NCBI RefSeq assembly: GCF_017876295.1
Contig: NZ_JAGINT010000001.1
Location: 62,001-126,000 of the forward strand
DNA length: 64,000 bases
Source of the DNA: Kribbella aluminosa
GTDB taxonomy: Bacteria; Actinomycetota; Actinomycetes; Propionibacteriales; Kribbellaceae
Reading direction: 5' to 3'
Shown: positions 25,573 to 35,147 of the stretch, one piece after another
How positions within the stretch are numbered: position 1 is the stretch's first letter
Layout of the letters: each line of letters opens with the position of its first letter
Translations under genes and position numbers: made by a program
Notes under the pieces: generated by a model
The model's input: the letters and a program-made list of their open reading frames with translations, nothing else
Databases searched by the model: none
Told to the model about the DNA's origin: nothing

Positions 25573-27689
25573 CAGGCCCCTTCCGTAGGTGTGGTTGGTC
25601 CAACGGTGTTGTGGCGGTGAATGATTGCGCGTGTCCGCTCGGCCAGCGCGGCGGCCCGATCCCGCAGCGGTGTAGGAGCCAACGGGTCGTTGGCAGCGGC
25701 TTCCCATTGCTGTGCGTGTTGTTCTTGCTGCTGGATGTCGCGGTCGGTGAAGGCGAGGTTTGCGCAGTGGGACCGGCAGTCGGTCTCGTCGGGCTGGTCG
25801 CCGGCGGGGAGTCCGACATCGAGTTTGGCCTGTCGGCAGGCCGCGGTCTCGGGCCGCCAGACGCAGGTCATGCCGTCGCCGTGATGGATGTTCGGGTCCA
25901 GTTGGGCCAGAATCCGTTCGGCGTTTCGGACACCGGTGATGACCCTGCCCGCGAAGCGTGTCCCGTGGTGGACGCGGTCGCGGTAGTGGTCTGCGGATGG
26001 CCCGGAGATGTGTTCCCCGGCAGCGAGGCGGAAGGTGTCGTCGTCGATCTGTTCCAGCACCATTTCCAGCCGTGCGACAGCTAAGTCGTTGGTCCATGAG
26101 GTGTCGGACCGCCCGGCGTAGTTGGTGGTGATTTTGGTGCTGACGTGCCCGTATTGCAGTGCGGCGGCGATGAGTCCGCGGGGGCGGCGAACGATGAGGT
26201 AGGCGAGGGTGCGTCGGAAACGCGTGGCGTGCAGGTGTTTGGTCGGGTCGGGTGGGATCGGTGGGGCGCTGTCGCCGTGGTGGAATGTCGCGTTGACCCA
26301 GGCCACGAAGTCCTCGATGTCGCGGGCGATCATCGCGGTGGATCTGGCGTTGTGCTCGTTCGGTCGGGCGGCGTGGGCGCTGTGCGCGCTGGCAGGGAAC
26401 AGATACCGCTGCGTGTCCAGACTTTCGAGGATGCCGATGGCCGCATGGACGGGCTCGACGACAACCCAGGGACGGCTGTCGGGCTTGTCGTCGGGCGCGA
26501 GGGGATTGCGGTCGAAGCCTTTGCCGCGGCGGCCAATGATCAGCAGTTCACCGGTATCGGGATCGCGGTCGCGGCAACCGCGGGTCAGATTTAGAGCTTC
26601 ACCCGGACGAAGCCCGGACAGGTAGCACACGACGGTGAAACACGCGGCGTAGAGCAGCCGGACCAGCGTGGGCAGCTCCGCGACGGTGATCGGTCGGCTT
26701 CTCCAGGGCCGACCGTCGATAGTGCCGGTGACACAGCCGAGGTAGGTGTCGTCGGCGACTGGAATGCCGGATTGCTCGAGCATCCGTTTCTGGCTCGGGG
26801 TGATTCCCCCGCGCTTGTCCTCGGGGATGGCGACCATGCGGAGCACGGCACCGAAGTTGATTCCGCCACCGGGTTTGCCTGGCAGGCACGCGCCGTCGGC
26901 GCGCAGCCGGTCGAGCAGGATCGGCAGTCGCCGGCCGAGGGTTCCGGTGTAGTCGGCTTGCGAGGGGTGATCGCCGTTGTCGAGGCTGCGTTGTTCGAGG
27001 CGTGCGGCGAGGATGTCGGGGCCGAGGACTTCGGCCATGCGCAGCGCCCAGGCCAGCAGCGTCTCCATGGTGTCGGCGGCGATGCGCGGGGTCTTGTTCT
27101 CGAACCCGGTCGATGTCCCTGGGACGAGGTCCTTGGTGGCGGTGCCGTTCCAGGGATAGCCGGTGCGTAGCTGGGCGTCGGCGGGCAGGTGTTCACCGAA
27201 CAGCCAGAACGTGCGCACGACCTGGAGCAGATCGGCTTTGCGGCCGGCCTGGCGCGCCAACGCGTGGACGTGGGCGCGGTAGAGATCCAGGTCGCGGTCG
27301 GTGGCCTCGCAGATCTGCGAGATGCCGTGGTCGATCATCCAGGTCGCGAAGACCCGCAGGTCATAGAACCAGTAGGGCAGTGTTCCGACGCTGACGCGCT
27401 CGCCGGGCCGTTGGGATCCTGGACCTGGAGGGTAGGGATGGTTCAGCGCAGCGAGGAAGAACGCTTTGAATGCCGCCACCATCGGGGTGGGATACCGTTC
27501 CCAATGCAGCGGTGGAACCCTGAGGTGGGCGTCGGGGTGCGCTGGTTTGAGGTGCCAGATCTTGTCATCGAACAGCGACAGCGTCGCAGGGTCGGTCCCG
27601 GACCGGATGGTTCTGGCGCCCAGCACGACAGTGTCCTCGACGGGCCGCTCGTGATCGAGTGCGGGTGCGTGGTTGTGGGCGACGGTCAT
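25572..27689 (-). CDS. Tyrosine recombinase, third of trio
   Basis: A 705-residue site-specific recombinase (TnpB/large integrase class). Catalytic elements are Arg I in CYLSGLRPGEALNLTRG, the HATRFRRTLAYLI box (His-x2-Arg), YGHVSTKITTNYAGRSD with the second His, and the nucleophile Tyr in TTNY. After the catalytic domain comes a Cys-rich tail (CVWRPETAACRQAK, then DCRSHCANLAF) that probably binds zinc. The start MTVAHNHAPALDHERP is chosen because its ATG overlaps the upstream stop; a longer frame upstream is Arg/Pro-rich and non-coding. Confidence 0.88.
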   Translation of the reverse strand: MTVAHNHAPALDHERPVEDTVVLGARTIRSGTDPATLSLFDDKIWHLKPAHPDAHLRVPPLHWERYPTPMVAAFKAFFLAALNHPYPPGPGSQRPGERVSVGTLPYWFYDLRVFATWMIDHGISQICEATDRDLDLYRAHVHALARQAGRKADLLQVVRTFWLFGEHLPADAQLRTGYPWNGTATKDLVPGTSTGFENKTPRIAADTMETLLAWALRMAEVLGPDILAARLEQRSLDNGDHPSQADYTGTLGRRLPILLDRLRADGACLPGKPGGGINFGAVLRMVAIPEDKRGGITPSQKRMLEQSGIPVADDTYLGCVTGTIDGRPWRSRPITVAELPTLVRLLYAACFTVVCYLSGLRPGEALNLTRGCRDRDPDTGELLIIGRRGKGFDRNPLAPDDKPDSRPWVVVEPVHAAIGILESLDTQRYLFPASAHSAHAARPNEHNARSTAMIARDIEDFVAWVNATFHHGDSAPPIPPDPTKHLHATRFRRTLAYLIVRRPRGLIAAALQYGHVSTKITTNYAGRSDTSWTNDLAVARLEMVLEQIDDDTFRLAAGEHISGPSADHYRDRVHHGTRFAGRVITGVRNAERILAQLDPNIHHGDGMTCVWRPETAACRQAKLDVGLPAGDQPDETDCRSHCANLAFTDRDIQQQEQHAQQWEAAANDPLAPTPLRDRAAALAERTRAIIHRHNTVGPTTPTEGA

Positions 27690-29539
27690 CGCAGGTCGAG
27701 CCTTCCGTCGATGAGGTTGTCGACAAGGTGCTGGTGGGCCGGTGTGATGCTGTGACGCGCTTGCTGACACTCGGCCGGGGTGTAGTGGCGCAGGATGTCT
27801 TCCAGTCCGTCGATCGCATCTCGGTAGCGGTGGGTCCACGTCGCCGGGTCCAGATGCGCTCGCAGGGAGTCGATCCGGTCCCGGACGGCGATCTGGATCG
27901 GCAGTTGGTGCGGCAACGCGCGAGCGTTCTCGCAGTTCAGGCAGTTGAGAAGCGAAGCGGGGCAGGGGTTCCCGGGCTCGGTGTGCGGTCCGTGGTGGTG
28001 GTCGACGCAGGCCGCCACGGCGGTGTCGTGCTCGCCTGCAAGGAGGTCACGTAACGTCTGCTCGTGCATCCCCGCTTCGCGGGCTGCAGCGGCGGTGTCG
28101 CGTTCGGCGCTGGCGACGAATTCGGTGGTGAACACCGTGGCGTTCTGGCGTAGGCGGGCTTTGTCGACCTGATCGCGCAGTGCCGCGCCGACAACCGTGC
28201 GGCTCTCGGCCTGAACTGTGCGGCTGGGCCGCAGGTAGGTGTCGTTCATGGTCTGACGAGTGTGCGCGACCGGGCGTCGTCGTCGCTCGATGGCGGTCAT
28301 CCGGATCCGGACGACATTGATCGCCGGTTTTCCGTTCCGCCCATCGTGTTTGGCTGTGGGAAAGCCGTGGTCGTGCGCCCAGCGGACGACGTCCTTGGAG
28401 GTGGAGCCCTGCGGCCACCCGGATCCCCACCGGCCCTGCCGAGGCGTGTAGGCGGTGATCGCCGCAGTGTGCCCGCCGTGGCGGCGCGTCAGTTCGGTCA
28501 GCTCGAGAAGCAGCCGATAGACGCGCAGCGGCGACCGGAACAGCCAACGCTCCTCGGCGTCGCCGTCGAGCACCTCAGCCAGGCCGGCCGGGACATCCTC
28601 CAGTGCAGTGATCATGTGCTCACGATCCGGGCCGCGGCGCGGCTTGCTGGTTTCCAGCAAAGCGACCCCCAGCTCGGAGTGGGTGCCGTCCGCACGGTGA
28701 TGGACGGCCGGCCAAGTGGCCACGGTGCCGAAATTCTGCCCGGTCAGCGTGGTCAGCAGCACCGCGAACGAGGTCGCCTCGCGTTGGGACAAGCACAGGC
28801 TGAACACCACTGCGGCGACTCCGCCGCAGCGGGTGACTTCTCGCACGTGGTCACCGGAGGCGATCCGCGGAAGCTCACCGGTGCGGTCGAATACATCCAG
28901 CAACCGCCCCAGCTCGGCGTCAGCGTCGACCGCGTCGCCCGAACGGTAGCGGGCCAGCAGCGCGCGCCCGGCCCCGATTCGGGTGCGTGCCACCCGGATG
29001 TCGCGCTGTGCGGTGACCACAATGAGTCGCCACTCGCTGTCGCTGTAGGGCATCCTGGGACGGCCCGATTCGGGACTGGGGACGACCCTCGCGGCCAGCA
29101 GCGCGGTGCGGGCGGCGGGCGGCAGCTCCGGATCGTCGCGGAACGTGGTGCGCAGCCGTTTCAGGAAGTCGCGTTGCGACGCGTGCCCGCGATAGGAGTC
29201 GACGACCGCGTGAACGTGCGCCGCTGTCACCTCGCTGGGACCAGCCGGCGCGGGCCGAACCTCCGCGAGCGCCAGCGCGAACCGCTTCAGCGCCGTGTAG
29301 TGCGTATCCGCGGTGCTGAGCCGCTTCACTGCCGAACGCGCACTGACGTTGCGGGCGAGCACCCGCGCCAGCCATTGCCGGACGTCAAGTTCGACGGGTA
29401 ACTCCGAGAAGTCGAATCGCCTTGTGCGGCTGCCTGATTCCTCAACGAACCGCACAACCGTCGCATCACGCTCGTCCAGCAGCCGCTGCGGTGGCCGCCA
29501 GTTCGGGTCCGGTAGTGCCGCTCGACGGCCCCGCGTCAT
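27686..29539 (-). CDS. Tyrosine recombinase, second of trio
   Basis: A 617-residue recombinase. An N-terminal SAM-like/core-binding region (ELPVELDVRQWLARVLARNV) precedes a catalytic domain with VFSLCLSQREATSFAVLL near Arg I and VAHTRQTMNDTYLRPSRTV with the likely nucleophile Tyr. The Cys/His tail (HHHGPHTEPGNPCPASLLNC, then LNCENARALPHQL) may bind zinc, as in its neighbour. The start MTRGRRAALPDPNWRPP overlaps the upstream stop (ATGA). Confidence 0.82.
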   Translation of the reverse strand: MTRGRRAALPDPNWRPPQRLLDERDATVVRFVEESGSRTRRFDFSELPVELDVRQWLARVLARNVSARSAVKRLSTADTHYTALKRFALALAEVRPAPAGPSEVTAAHVHAVVDSYRGHASQRDFLKRLRTTFRDDPELPPAARTALLAARVVPSPESGRPRMPYSDSEWRLIVVTAQRDIRVARTRIGAGRALLARYRSGDAVDADAELGRLLDVFDRTGELPRIASGDHVREVTRCGGVAAVVFSLCLSQREATSFAVLLTTLTGQNFGTVATWPAVHHRADGTHSELGVALLETSKPRRGPDREHMITALEDVPAGLAEVLDGDAEERWLFRSPLRVYRLLLELTELTRRHGGHTAAITAYTPRQGRWGSGWPQGSTSKDVVRWAHDHGFPTAKHDGRNGKPAINVVRIRMTAIERRRRPVAHTRQTMNDTYLRPSRTVQAESRTVVGAALRDQVDKARLRQNATVFTTEFVASAERDTAAAAREAGMHEQTLRDLLAGEHDTAVAACVDHHHGPHTEPGNPCPASLLNCLNCENARALPHQLPIQIAVRDRIDSLRAHLDPATWTHRYRDAIDGLEDILRHYTPAECQQARHSITPAHQHLVDNLIDGRLDLR

Positions 29540-31123
29540 CGGCCATCGCCGGGTAGCGCCGGCACCTCGGTCAGCACCTGGCCGGTGTCCTGGGCAACCG
29601 CTCGAACCAGCGCGTCGATACCGGTCTTCTCGTCTTCGTCGAGCAGCGACATCAGATAGTCGACCTGTAGCCCGGTGAACGGTTCCAGGTAGTAGTCGCG
29701 TGTGGTGGACGCGGTGGCGTGACCCATCAACGTCGCCAGCTGATACCAGATGTCGCCGAACTGTTCCCGCAGGTCCTTCAATTCCTCGGAGGTGAATCCG
29801 TTCACCCGCAGCTCCCAGACCAGAGATAACACGCAGAACCATTTCAGGCAGAACGAATGTCGCAGCATGTGCGGCCGTGCCCACAACGGACACGGCATGT
29901 GCTCGCTGTCGGCGTCCACGGTGTCACCGCGCCAAGCCCGCTCCACCCGAGCGTTGGCATCGCCGAATGTGTCCTCCCAGCCGTGCGCCTTCTTCGGCAT
30001 GCCGTTGGGCGCCAACCACACCGCCAGGGGCTCCAGACCCTCCGATGTCGCCCGGAACAATCTGCGTCGCTCATCGGGACCGATCACGTCCAGCGGCAGC
30101 AACTCCGAGCAGGCATCGCCCTGGACGCGCAGTGTTTTGCTGCGCGCGTTGTAGGCGGTGACCACGCGAATCCCTGCGAGGTCGGCGTAGCGTCCCGCGC
30201 GCCGTGCCCGCCGAATCACCTCGGCCCGCGATCCCTCAAGTGGATCCAGGTAGGCATGCACCGCGGTCAACGCTGGCCGCGGAATCCGGTAGACCCGGCC
30301 CTCACCGCCGCCCTTGATGCAGGCGGCCGACAGCCAGAGTCGAGCACTGCGCGGGCCGACCGCCGATGGAACTTCGACGTCAAGGATGCTGGCCCACTCC
30401 TGAAGGCGCAGTCCTGTGCCGTACAGGCCGTCGACGAACGCGGTGTCGCGGTCCTCGTTGTACCCGCGCCATTCGGAACGGCGCAGACCGTCGAATCCGT
30501 AGCCACGCAGGCCGATGTCACGCCACTGCTCGAACGCGGGCCGCAGCATCCACTTCACCTGACGCCGGGTCGCGCCGGCAGGCCGCAGCGGATCGCGCCC
30601 GCCCAGGCCAGACCCGTCAGCCAAGCCGCCGCGACGATTCGGACGGCGACCCGTGCGAATCGTCGCCACCGGATTGACCACCTTGCATCGAGTTGCCGCC
30701 CACCCGTAGAAGCAGTTCAGCGCGGCGCGGTCGGTGTCGAAGCTCGTAGGACGGATCCTGCCGCCGTTCAAGACATCGGTCAGCCGCCAATCCTTGAACG
30801 CTTCCACGTCGCCTACCGACGCCTTGTCCCAGCACCGGTCGAACACCGACAGGAAGTCCAGCCATACAGCCAATGAATAGGCGTACCGCCGCCACGTTGC
30901 CGGCGAGGCCCCCCGCCATCGACCCGGTCCTGAAGAACAGGTTGATCCTCGGATCGGGCCTCACCCCAGCTGGCGGTGACAGGATCGGGGTGCCGTGTCG
31001 TGCCCCATTGCGCACCGCGCGCTCACCTACGCCACCGAACCACTCCAGGCCCGAAACCTCAATCAGGGCAACCGGAGCCATCAAGTCGTAGAAGTCCACC
31101 GACCACCGCGCAGAACCCGACAC
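29536..31123 (-). CDS. Tyrosine recombinase, first of trio, frameshifted
   Basis: The catalytic body (445 codons) shows Arg I in GTGLRLQEWAS, the PHMLRHSF box, LMGHATASTTRDYYLEP with His and Tyr, and normal downstream sequence. The N-terminal part (ALIEVSGLEWFGGVGERAVR, then DPRINLFFRTGSMAG) is in another frame. Dropping one base from the C6 run at 30909-30914 (G6 on the coding strand) joins TGSMAG to ASPATWRRYAYSLAVWLDFL and gives a continuous ~528-residue protein from a GTG at 31123. Either the gene is inactive or the run was miscounted. Confidence 0.8.
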
Positions 31124-31166
31124 CCGTACCCCGCTCCGTAGTTAAACCGACAGACCGGGGAAGCCT

Positions 31167-31495
31167 AGAGAACGTCTGGCCATCTCGAGGAGGGGGAAAG
31201 TGCAGCCGCAGGAGCCGCACGTGAGGGTCTCGAGGAGACGGGGGCCAAGGTGGATCCAGGAACGCTGACGCTCGTGCATACGCTGCACCGTGGTCATGCT
31301 ACGGAAGCCTCGCGTCTGGGTTTGTTCTTCCTCGCTGTCGATTGGGTCGGCGAGCCGGCTATCACCGAGCCCAGCAAATGCTCAGCAATGATGTGGTTTC
31401 CGTTGGAGCAGTTGCCAGCCGACATGGTGCCGTATCCGCGGGCCGGCCTTGAAGGCCACCTGCGCGGTGCTCCGTACGCCGAGCTTGGCTGGTAG
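31167..31495 (+). pseudogene. NUDIX hydrolase lacking N-terminus
   Basis: The complete NUDIX box is present: GHLEEGESAAAG followed by AAREGLEETGAKVD, fitting G-x5-E-x7-REUxEExGU. The usual C-terminal half follows (LVHTLHRGHATEASRLGLFF, then EPSKCSAMMWFPLEQLP and DMVPYPRAGLEGHLRG). The first ~40 residues are missing: a TAG stands three codons before SGHLEEG, right where the recombinase element begins. It could be translated only from an internal start, so it is probably inactive. Confidence 0.8.
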
Positions 31496-31593
31496 GCAGG
31501 CCAGCCTGGCGTGTCGCCGCGGTGGCCAGGGTGTGATGCCGTCAAAGGCTGGCGCAGTGACGACCTGGTCACGGCCGACTCCCTGGTCTACGG

Positions 31594-32853
31594 TCAGGTT
31601 GCCGTCGCGCTAGACCTCGAGGATGTGTTCGTCGAGATCGCGGTCACGGCGAACACATGGTCGACCTTGTCGACGACCAACAGTGCCCTGTCCTCGCCGG
31701 GAAGCGGCGTGGCGGACAGTGGCCGTGCCTCGATCGTCAGCTCCACCCCCGCCGCCTGCTCCTGCCATAGCCGAACCCGCGCGGCGAGCAGCTGCGCTAG
31801 GCCGGCACCGTCAGGGCCGAATCCGCACGCACCGACCTGCAGCATCGGCATCTGATCCGTCCCGCCGACCTGCCGTGAGCACAAATAGGCCAGCGATGCA
31901 CTCGAGTAGACGCCCCACGCACCCCACGGATCCTTCGCTGGAGGAACCCGCAACTTCGCAACGGCCTCTGCGTTGACAAACACGCGGCAGAAGCCAGGCA
32001 ACGTAGCCAGCCAGAAGTCCTGCTCAGGCGTCCACGCCCACGGCGCCACGACATCCGTCCACTCCAATGCCGGATCGCTGTCCAGGACCTGTAGAAGCGC
32101 CGGCTCCACAGGCTGCGCATCATCGATCCGCAGCGTCAGATCTGGGCCAACACCGAGCCGGACATTCTTCTCCGGCATCGCGCCGATGCCTTTCATCGGG
32201 ATGAACCCGTCCTCGATCACGGACACGCTCCGCAGCCCCGCCCCGTCCCGCTCGAACGCGACCACCCGCGTCAGGCCACGGAGACGCAACGGCAGAACCA
32301 CACGTCCGTCGGGCGCGAGTTGCTCGACCCAGGCCGGCGCCACATCCCACGCCCCGGCCGTCACCAGGATCCGGTCGAACGGACCGTCCTCGGCCGCACC
32401 CAGCGTGCCGTCACCAGTCACAACCCGGACCCGGTCCACTCCGTAGGCAGCCAGGTGCCTCTGCGCAGCATCCGCGACATCGGCGTCGTACTCGATAGTG
32501 GTGACCGAGCCCGATAGTCCGACGAGATGGGCCAACAACGCGGCGTTGTAGCCGGTCCCAGCACCGACCTCCAGCACCCGCTGCCCCGGTAGCACCTGCG
32601 CCTGTTCCAGCATCCCTGCAACAGTGCCCGGTGCGGAGGCCGAACTGGTCGGCACACCCTGCCCGTCCCAGTGCGTCACCACCACGCCCAACCCGTATGC
32701 CTCCGACAACGGCGCCTCCGGCACGAACACATGCCGCGGCACCACCATCATCGCGTCGGCCACATTGCCGGCCAGTGGAGCGCCCCGCATTGCCGCCAGC
32801 CGCTCCAGCATCGCAGACCGCAAGGTTGCTTCATCCTCGTGTATCTCATTCAC
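31594..32853 (-). CDS. PCMT-like methyltransferase, FxLD type
   Basis: A 419-residue SAM-dependent methyltransferase. The PCMT-like N-terminal domain has VPRHVFVPEA, SAPGTVAGMLEQAQVLPGQR and the SAM-binding motif VLEVGAGTGYNAALLAHL. The C-terminal ~200 residues (GFIPMKGIG, then WTPEQDFWLATLPGFCRVFV, GPDGAGLAQLL and [11 protein letters not shown]) match the extension of the actinobacterial 'methyltransferase, FxLD system' proteins found with lanthipeptide-like genes. No precursor peptide or cyclase is near. GTG start. A diverged copy of its last 33 codons lies inverted at 36457-36555. Confidence 0.85.
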   Translation of the reverse strand: MNEIHEDEATLRSAMLERLAAMRGAPLAGNVADAMMVVPRHVFVPEAPLSEAYGLGVVVTHWDGQGVPTSSASAPGTVAGMLEQAQVLPGQRVLEVGAGTGYNAALLAHLVGLSGSVTTIEYDADVADAAQRHLAAYGVDRVRVVTGDGTLGAAEDGPFDRILVTAGAWDVAPAWVEQLAPDGRVVLPLRLRGLTRVVAFERDGAGLRSVSVIEDGFIPMKGIGAMPEKNVRLGVGPDLTLRIDDAQPVEPALLQVLDSDPALEWTDVVAPWAWTPEQDFWLATLPGFCRVFVNAEAVAKLRVPPAKDPWGAWGVYSSASLAYLCSRQVGGTDQMPMLQVGACGFGPDGAGLAQLLAARVRLWQEQAAGVELTIEARPLSATPLPGEDRALLVVDKVDHVFAVTAISTNTSSRSSATAT

Positions 32854-33086
32854 GCACTGAGGTTATGTGCCAGGTCTGTCAATGCCCCGGCTCCGCACCG
32901 CCTCGTAGTGCAGAGTGCTACGAAGATGCGACACCCGACGCCAGCCAGGTCATCCCTTTGGCCGGGCCGTCTGGCGCCTACGCTCGTACTTGTGACACCG
33001 ACCTGGCCGCCACTGCTCAGCAGTAACACCACATCTCGCCGGTTCGGTTTCCCTAGGCAGCCCGGAGCAAGTACGCGGGCCGGATC

Positions 33087-33578
33087 GTGACCATCCTCCG
33101 TGTGCCAGCATGGACATTGGCCACAGTCGAAACCTCAATCGGGATCCTTGGTGTGGTCGTCTTGGAGGCGGGTAGCCCCGATTCCTACAACGCGATCCGC
33201 GCCCAGCTAACACTCACCGATTGCATCAGGCGAATCAGTCCTGCCCAGTGGCAACAAGGCAACTGGCCCAACTCCGGTCGGCTGCAGCTCCACCACACCG
33301 GCTGCCTGGTAACCAGCCTCAGCACACCAGGCCGAACGCTTTACATCCCTGGCGGAGTCGACGCCAGCCAGGAATGGCTCAAGGCAGCCAATAGCCTCGG
33401 CCACACACTCTTCGTCGTCGTACCGCCCAGTTCGACGGCAAATCACGCTGCGGCTGCGACTGATTCACCCCGGTCGAACACCAGCGATGACATGGCGATC
33501 AGGCTGGTTGACCTCGCCCACGCCGGTCAGCTGACCGCAGGCCTAGCCGCACATTCCAACAACCTCCGCGCCGGATAG
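33087..33578 (+). CDS. Hypothetical protein
   Basis: A 163-residue open frame from a GTG, rich in Ala, Leu and Thr, with SIGILGVVVLEAGSPDSYNA near the N-terminus and GHTLFVVVPPSSTANHAAAA near the C-terminus. There is no clear TM, signal or named domain. Third-position GC is high and no better frame overlaps it, so it may be real. The ribosome site is weak (GGGCCGG). Confidence 0.42.
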   Translation: MTILRVPAWTLATVETSIGILGVVVLEAGSPDSYNAIRAQLTLTDCIRRISPAQWQQGNWPNSGRLQLHHTGCLVTSLSTPGRTLYIPGGVDASQEWLKAANSLGHTLFVVVPPSSTANHAAAATDSPRSNTSDDMAIRLVDLAHAGQLTAGLAAHSNNLRAG

Positions 33579-33708
33579 ATAAGACAGCAGCCGCCGATGG
33601 GCGAGGTGATCCGAACAAACCAGCCAGCGCCAGAACGGATCCTTGTCTCGATGCAGCTGGTATCAGCCTGCGATCGCGAAGGCTGTGGTTTGTGGGTAGC
33701 GTGATGTA

Positions 33709-34968
33709 GTGACCAGCAGGCCCGCCCCACAGCCCGGCCCGGATTCAGCAGAGCCGAAGGCGACTTACCGTGACGTGTTCGCGGTCGCGGAGTTCCGTGC
33801 GTTGTGGTTCGCGCAGCTGGCTTCCGTGGCCGGTGATCAGCTTGCCCGGGTGGCGTTGGCGGTGCTGGTGTTCGACCGAACCGGTTCGGCCGGGCTGTCG
33901 GCGTTGACCTACGCTTTGACGTTCTTGCCCGACCTCGTGGCGGGACCGCTGCTGTCAGGGCTGGCCGATCGGTTCTCGCGCCGCCGCGTGATGATCGTGT
34001 GCGACCTGGTTCGGATGGTATTGGTCGCGATGATGGCAATCCCTGGTACACCGTTGTGGCTGCTGTGCGTGCTGCTGGTCGTGGTCCAGTTGTTCGCCTC
34101 GCCGTTCCAGGCAGCCCGGGCCGCGCTGCTGCCGGCGATCTTGACCGGTGAGCAGTACGTGCGTTCCAGTGCGATCTCGAACATCACCTCGCAGTTCGCG
34201 CAGGTGGCCGGTTTCGTTGCCGGTGGCGCCCTTGTGGCCGCGCTCGGCACGCCACAGACGCTGCTGGTCGACGCGGCCACCTTCGCTGTATCGGCTGCGC
34301 TGGTGGGCTTCGGGATCCGCGATTACCCCTTGGACGGTGACCCGGCGCATCGGCCGGCCTGGCTGGCCCAGATCACTGCGGGTGCACGACTGGTCTGGCA
34401 GGACCGGCGCCTGCGGTATCTGGTGATGCTGGCGTCGTTGATGGGGTTTTACATCACCGTCGAAGGACTCGCTGCCCCGTACGCTGCGGCACTGCCCGAG
34501 GGCCCTGTCACGGGCGCGGTCGCGGTGGGAGTGCTGCTGGCGGCGAACCCTGCCGGTGCGGTGACGGGCATGCTGCTGCTGACTCGGCAGGATCCGGCGC
34601 TCCGGATCCGGCTGATTCGTCCGCTGGCGTTCGGGTCGTGCGCGCCGTTGATTGGCTGTGTCTTCCAGCCGGGCCTGGTGGTGACGGTGCTGCTGTGGTT
34701 CCTATCCGGGCTGTGCTCGGCCTACCAGCTGCAGGCGAACGTGATGTTCGTGCAGAGCGTCCCGGACGCACAGCGAGGCCAGGCGTTCGGCCTGGCCCGC
34801 ACCGTGATGATCGTGGCGCAGGGGGTCGGGATCCTGCTGGCCGGGGTGGCGGCGGACCGGTGGCGGCCCGCCTATGTGGTTGCTGCGGCCGGCGTGCTCG
34901 GGGTGATCGCCGCGGCTGGTGCGGCCACGGGTTTCACCCGGGCACAGCGTGCGTACACGCCGGCCTGA
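33709..34968 (+). CDS. MFS transporter
   Basis: A 419-residue major facilitator protein with 12 predicted TM segments. The N-terminal FAVAEFRALWFAQLASVAGD, the loop 2-3 motif SGLADRFSRRRVMIVCD and central-loop Arg/Asp residues are typical of the enterobactin-exporter-like MFS group (DHA3). Such pumps export drugs or siderophores; the substrate is not visible here. GTG start. It stands alone, followed 10 nt later by a hairpin terminator. Confidence 0.87.
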   Translation: MTSRPAPQPGPDSAEPKATYRDVFAVAEFRALWFAQLASVAGDQLARVALAVLVFDRTGSAGLSALTYALTFLPDLVAGPLLSGLADRFSRRRVMIVCDLVRMVLVAMMAIPGTPLWLLCVLLVVVQLFASPFQAARAALLPAILTGEQYVRSSAISNITSQFAQVAGFVAGGALVAALGTPQTLLVDAATFAVSAALVGFGIRDYPLDGDPAHRPAWLAQITAGARLVWQDRRLRYLVMLASLMGFYITVEGLAAPYAAALPEGPVTGAVAVGVLLAANPAGAVTGMLLLTRQDPALRIRLIRPLAFGSCAPLIGCVFQPGLVVTVLLWFLSGLCSAYQLQANVMFVQSVPDAQRGQAFGLARTVMIVAQGVGILLAGVAADRWRPAYVVAAAGVLGVIAAAGAATGFTRAQRAYTPA

Positions 34969-34978
34969 GCTCAGCGAA

Positions 34979-34997
34979 CTTCTCCGGAGCGGAGAAG
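34979..34997 (+). terminator. Hairpin after MFS gene
   Basis: CTTCTCCG-gag-CGGAGAAG is a perfect 8-bp stem with a 3-nt loop, 10 nt behind the MFS stop codon. Confidence 0.6.
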
Positions 34998-35147
34998 GAA
35001 AAGGGGGGATCGTCAGTGCCATTCGCCGTTACGCATGAGCAGGCACCTCCTCCCAAGGGGGGCTCTCCGCATCGCCAGCGGCGGTGACATTCGGTGATGG
35101 GTCGCTTACCCTGGCGATGGGGACCTACGTGAGGCGGGGGTTGTTCC

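Larger units (their letters stand above)
25125..31167 (-). mobile_element. Tn554/RIT-like element: three tyrosine recombinases plus small partner
   Basis: Four overlapping minus-strand genes, with every stop overlapping the next start, encode three different tyrosine recombinases followed by a 140-residue coiled-coil protein. This is the TnpA-TnpB-TnpC layout of Tn554 and of recombinase-in-trio elements. The right end abuts a NUDIX gene that has lost its N-terminus, and the left end abuts a methyltransferase relic. No cargo genes are present. Exact ends and core repeats could not be found by eye, so the borders are approximate. Confidence 0.75.

Noticed and set aside
27690..27839. N-terminal 50-codon extension of the third recombinase
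   Set aside because: Arg/Pro-rich out-of-frame sequence overlapping the second recombinase; the ATG at 27689 forms the usual stop/start overlap.
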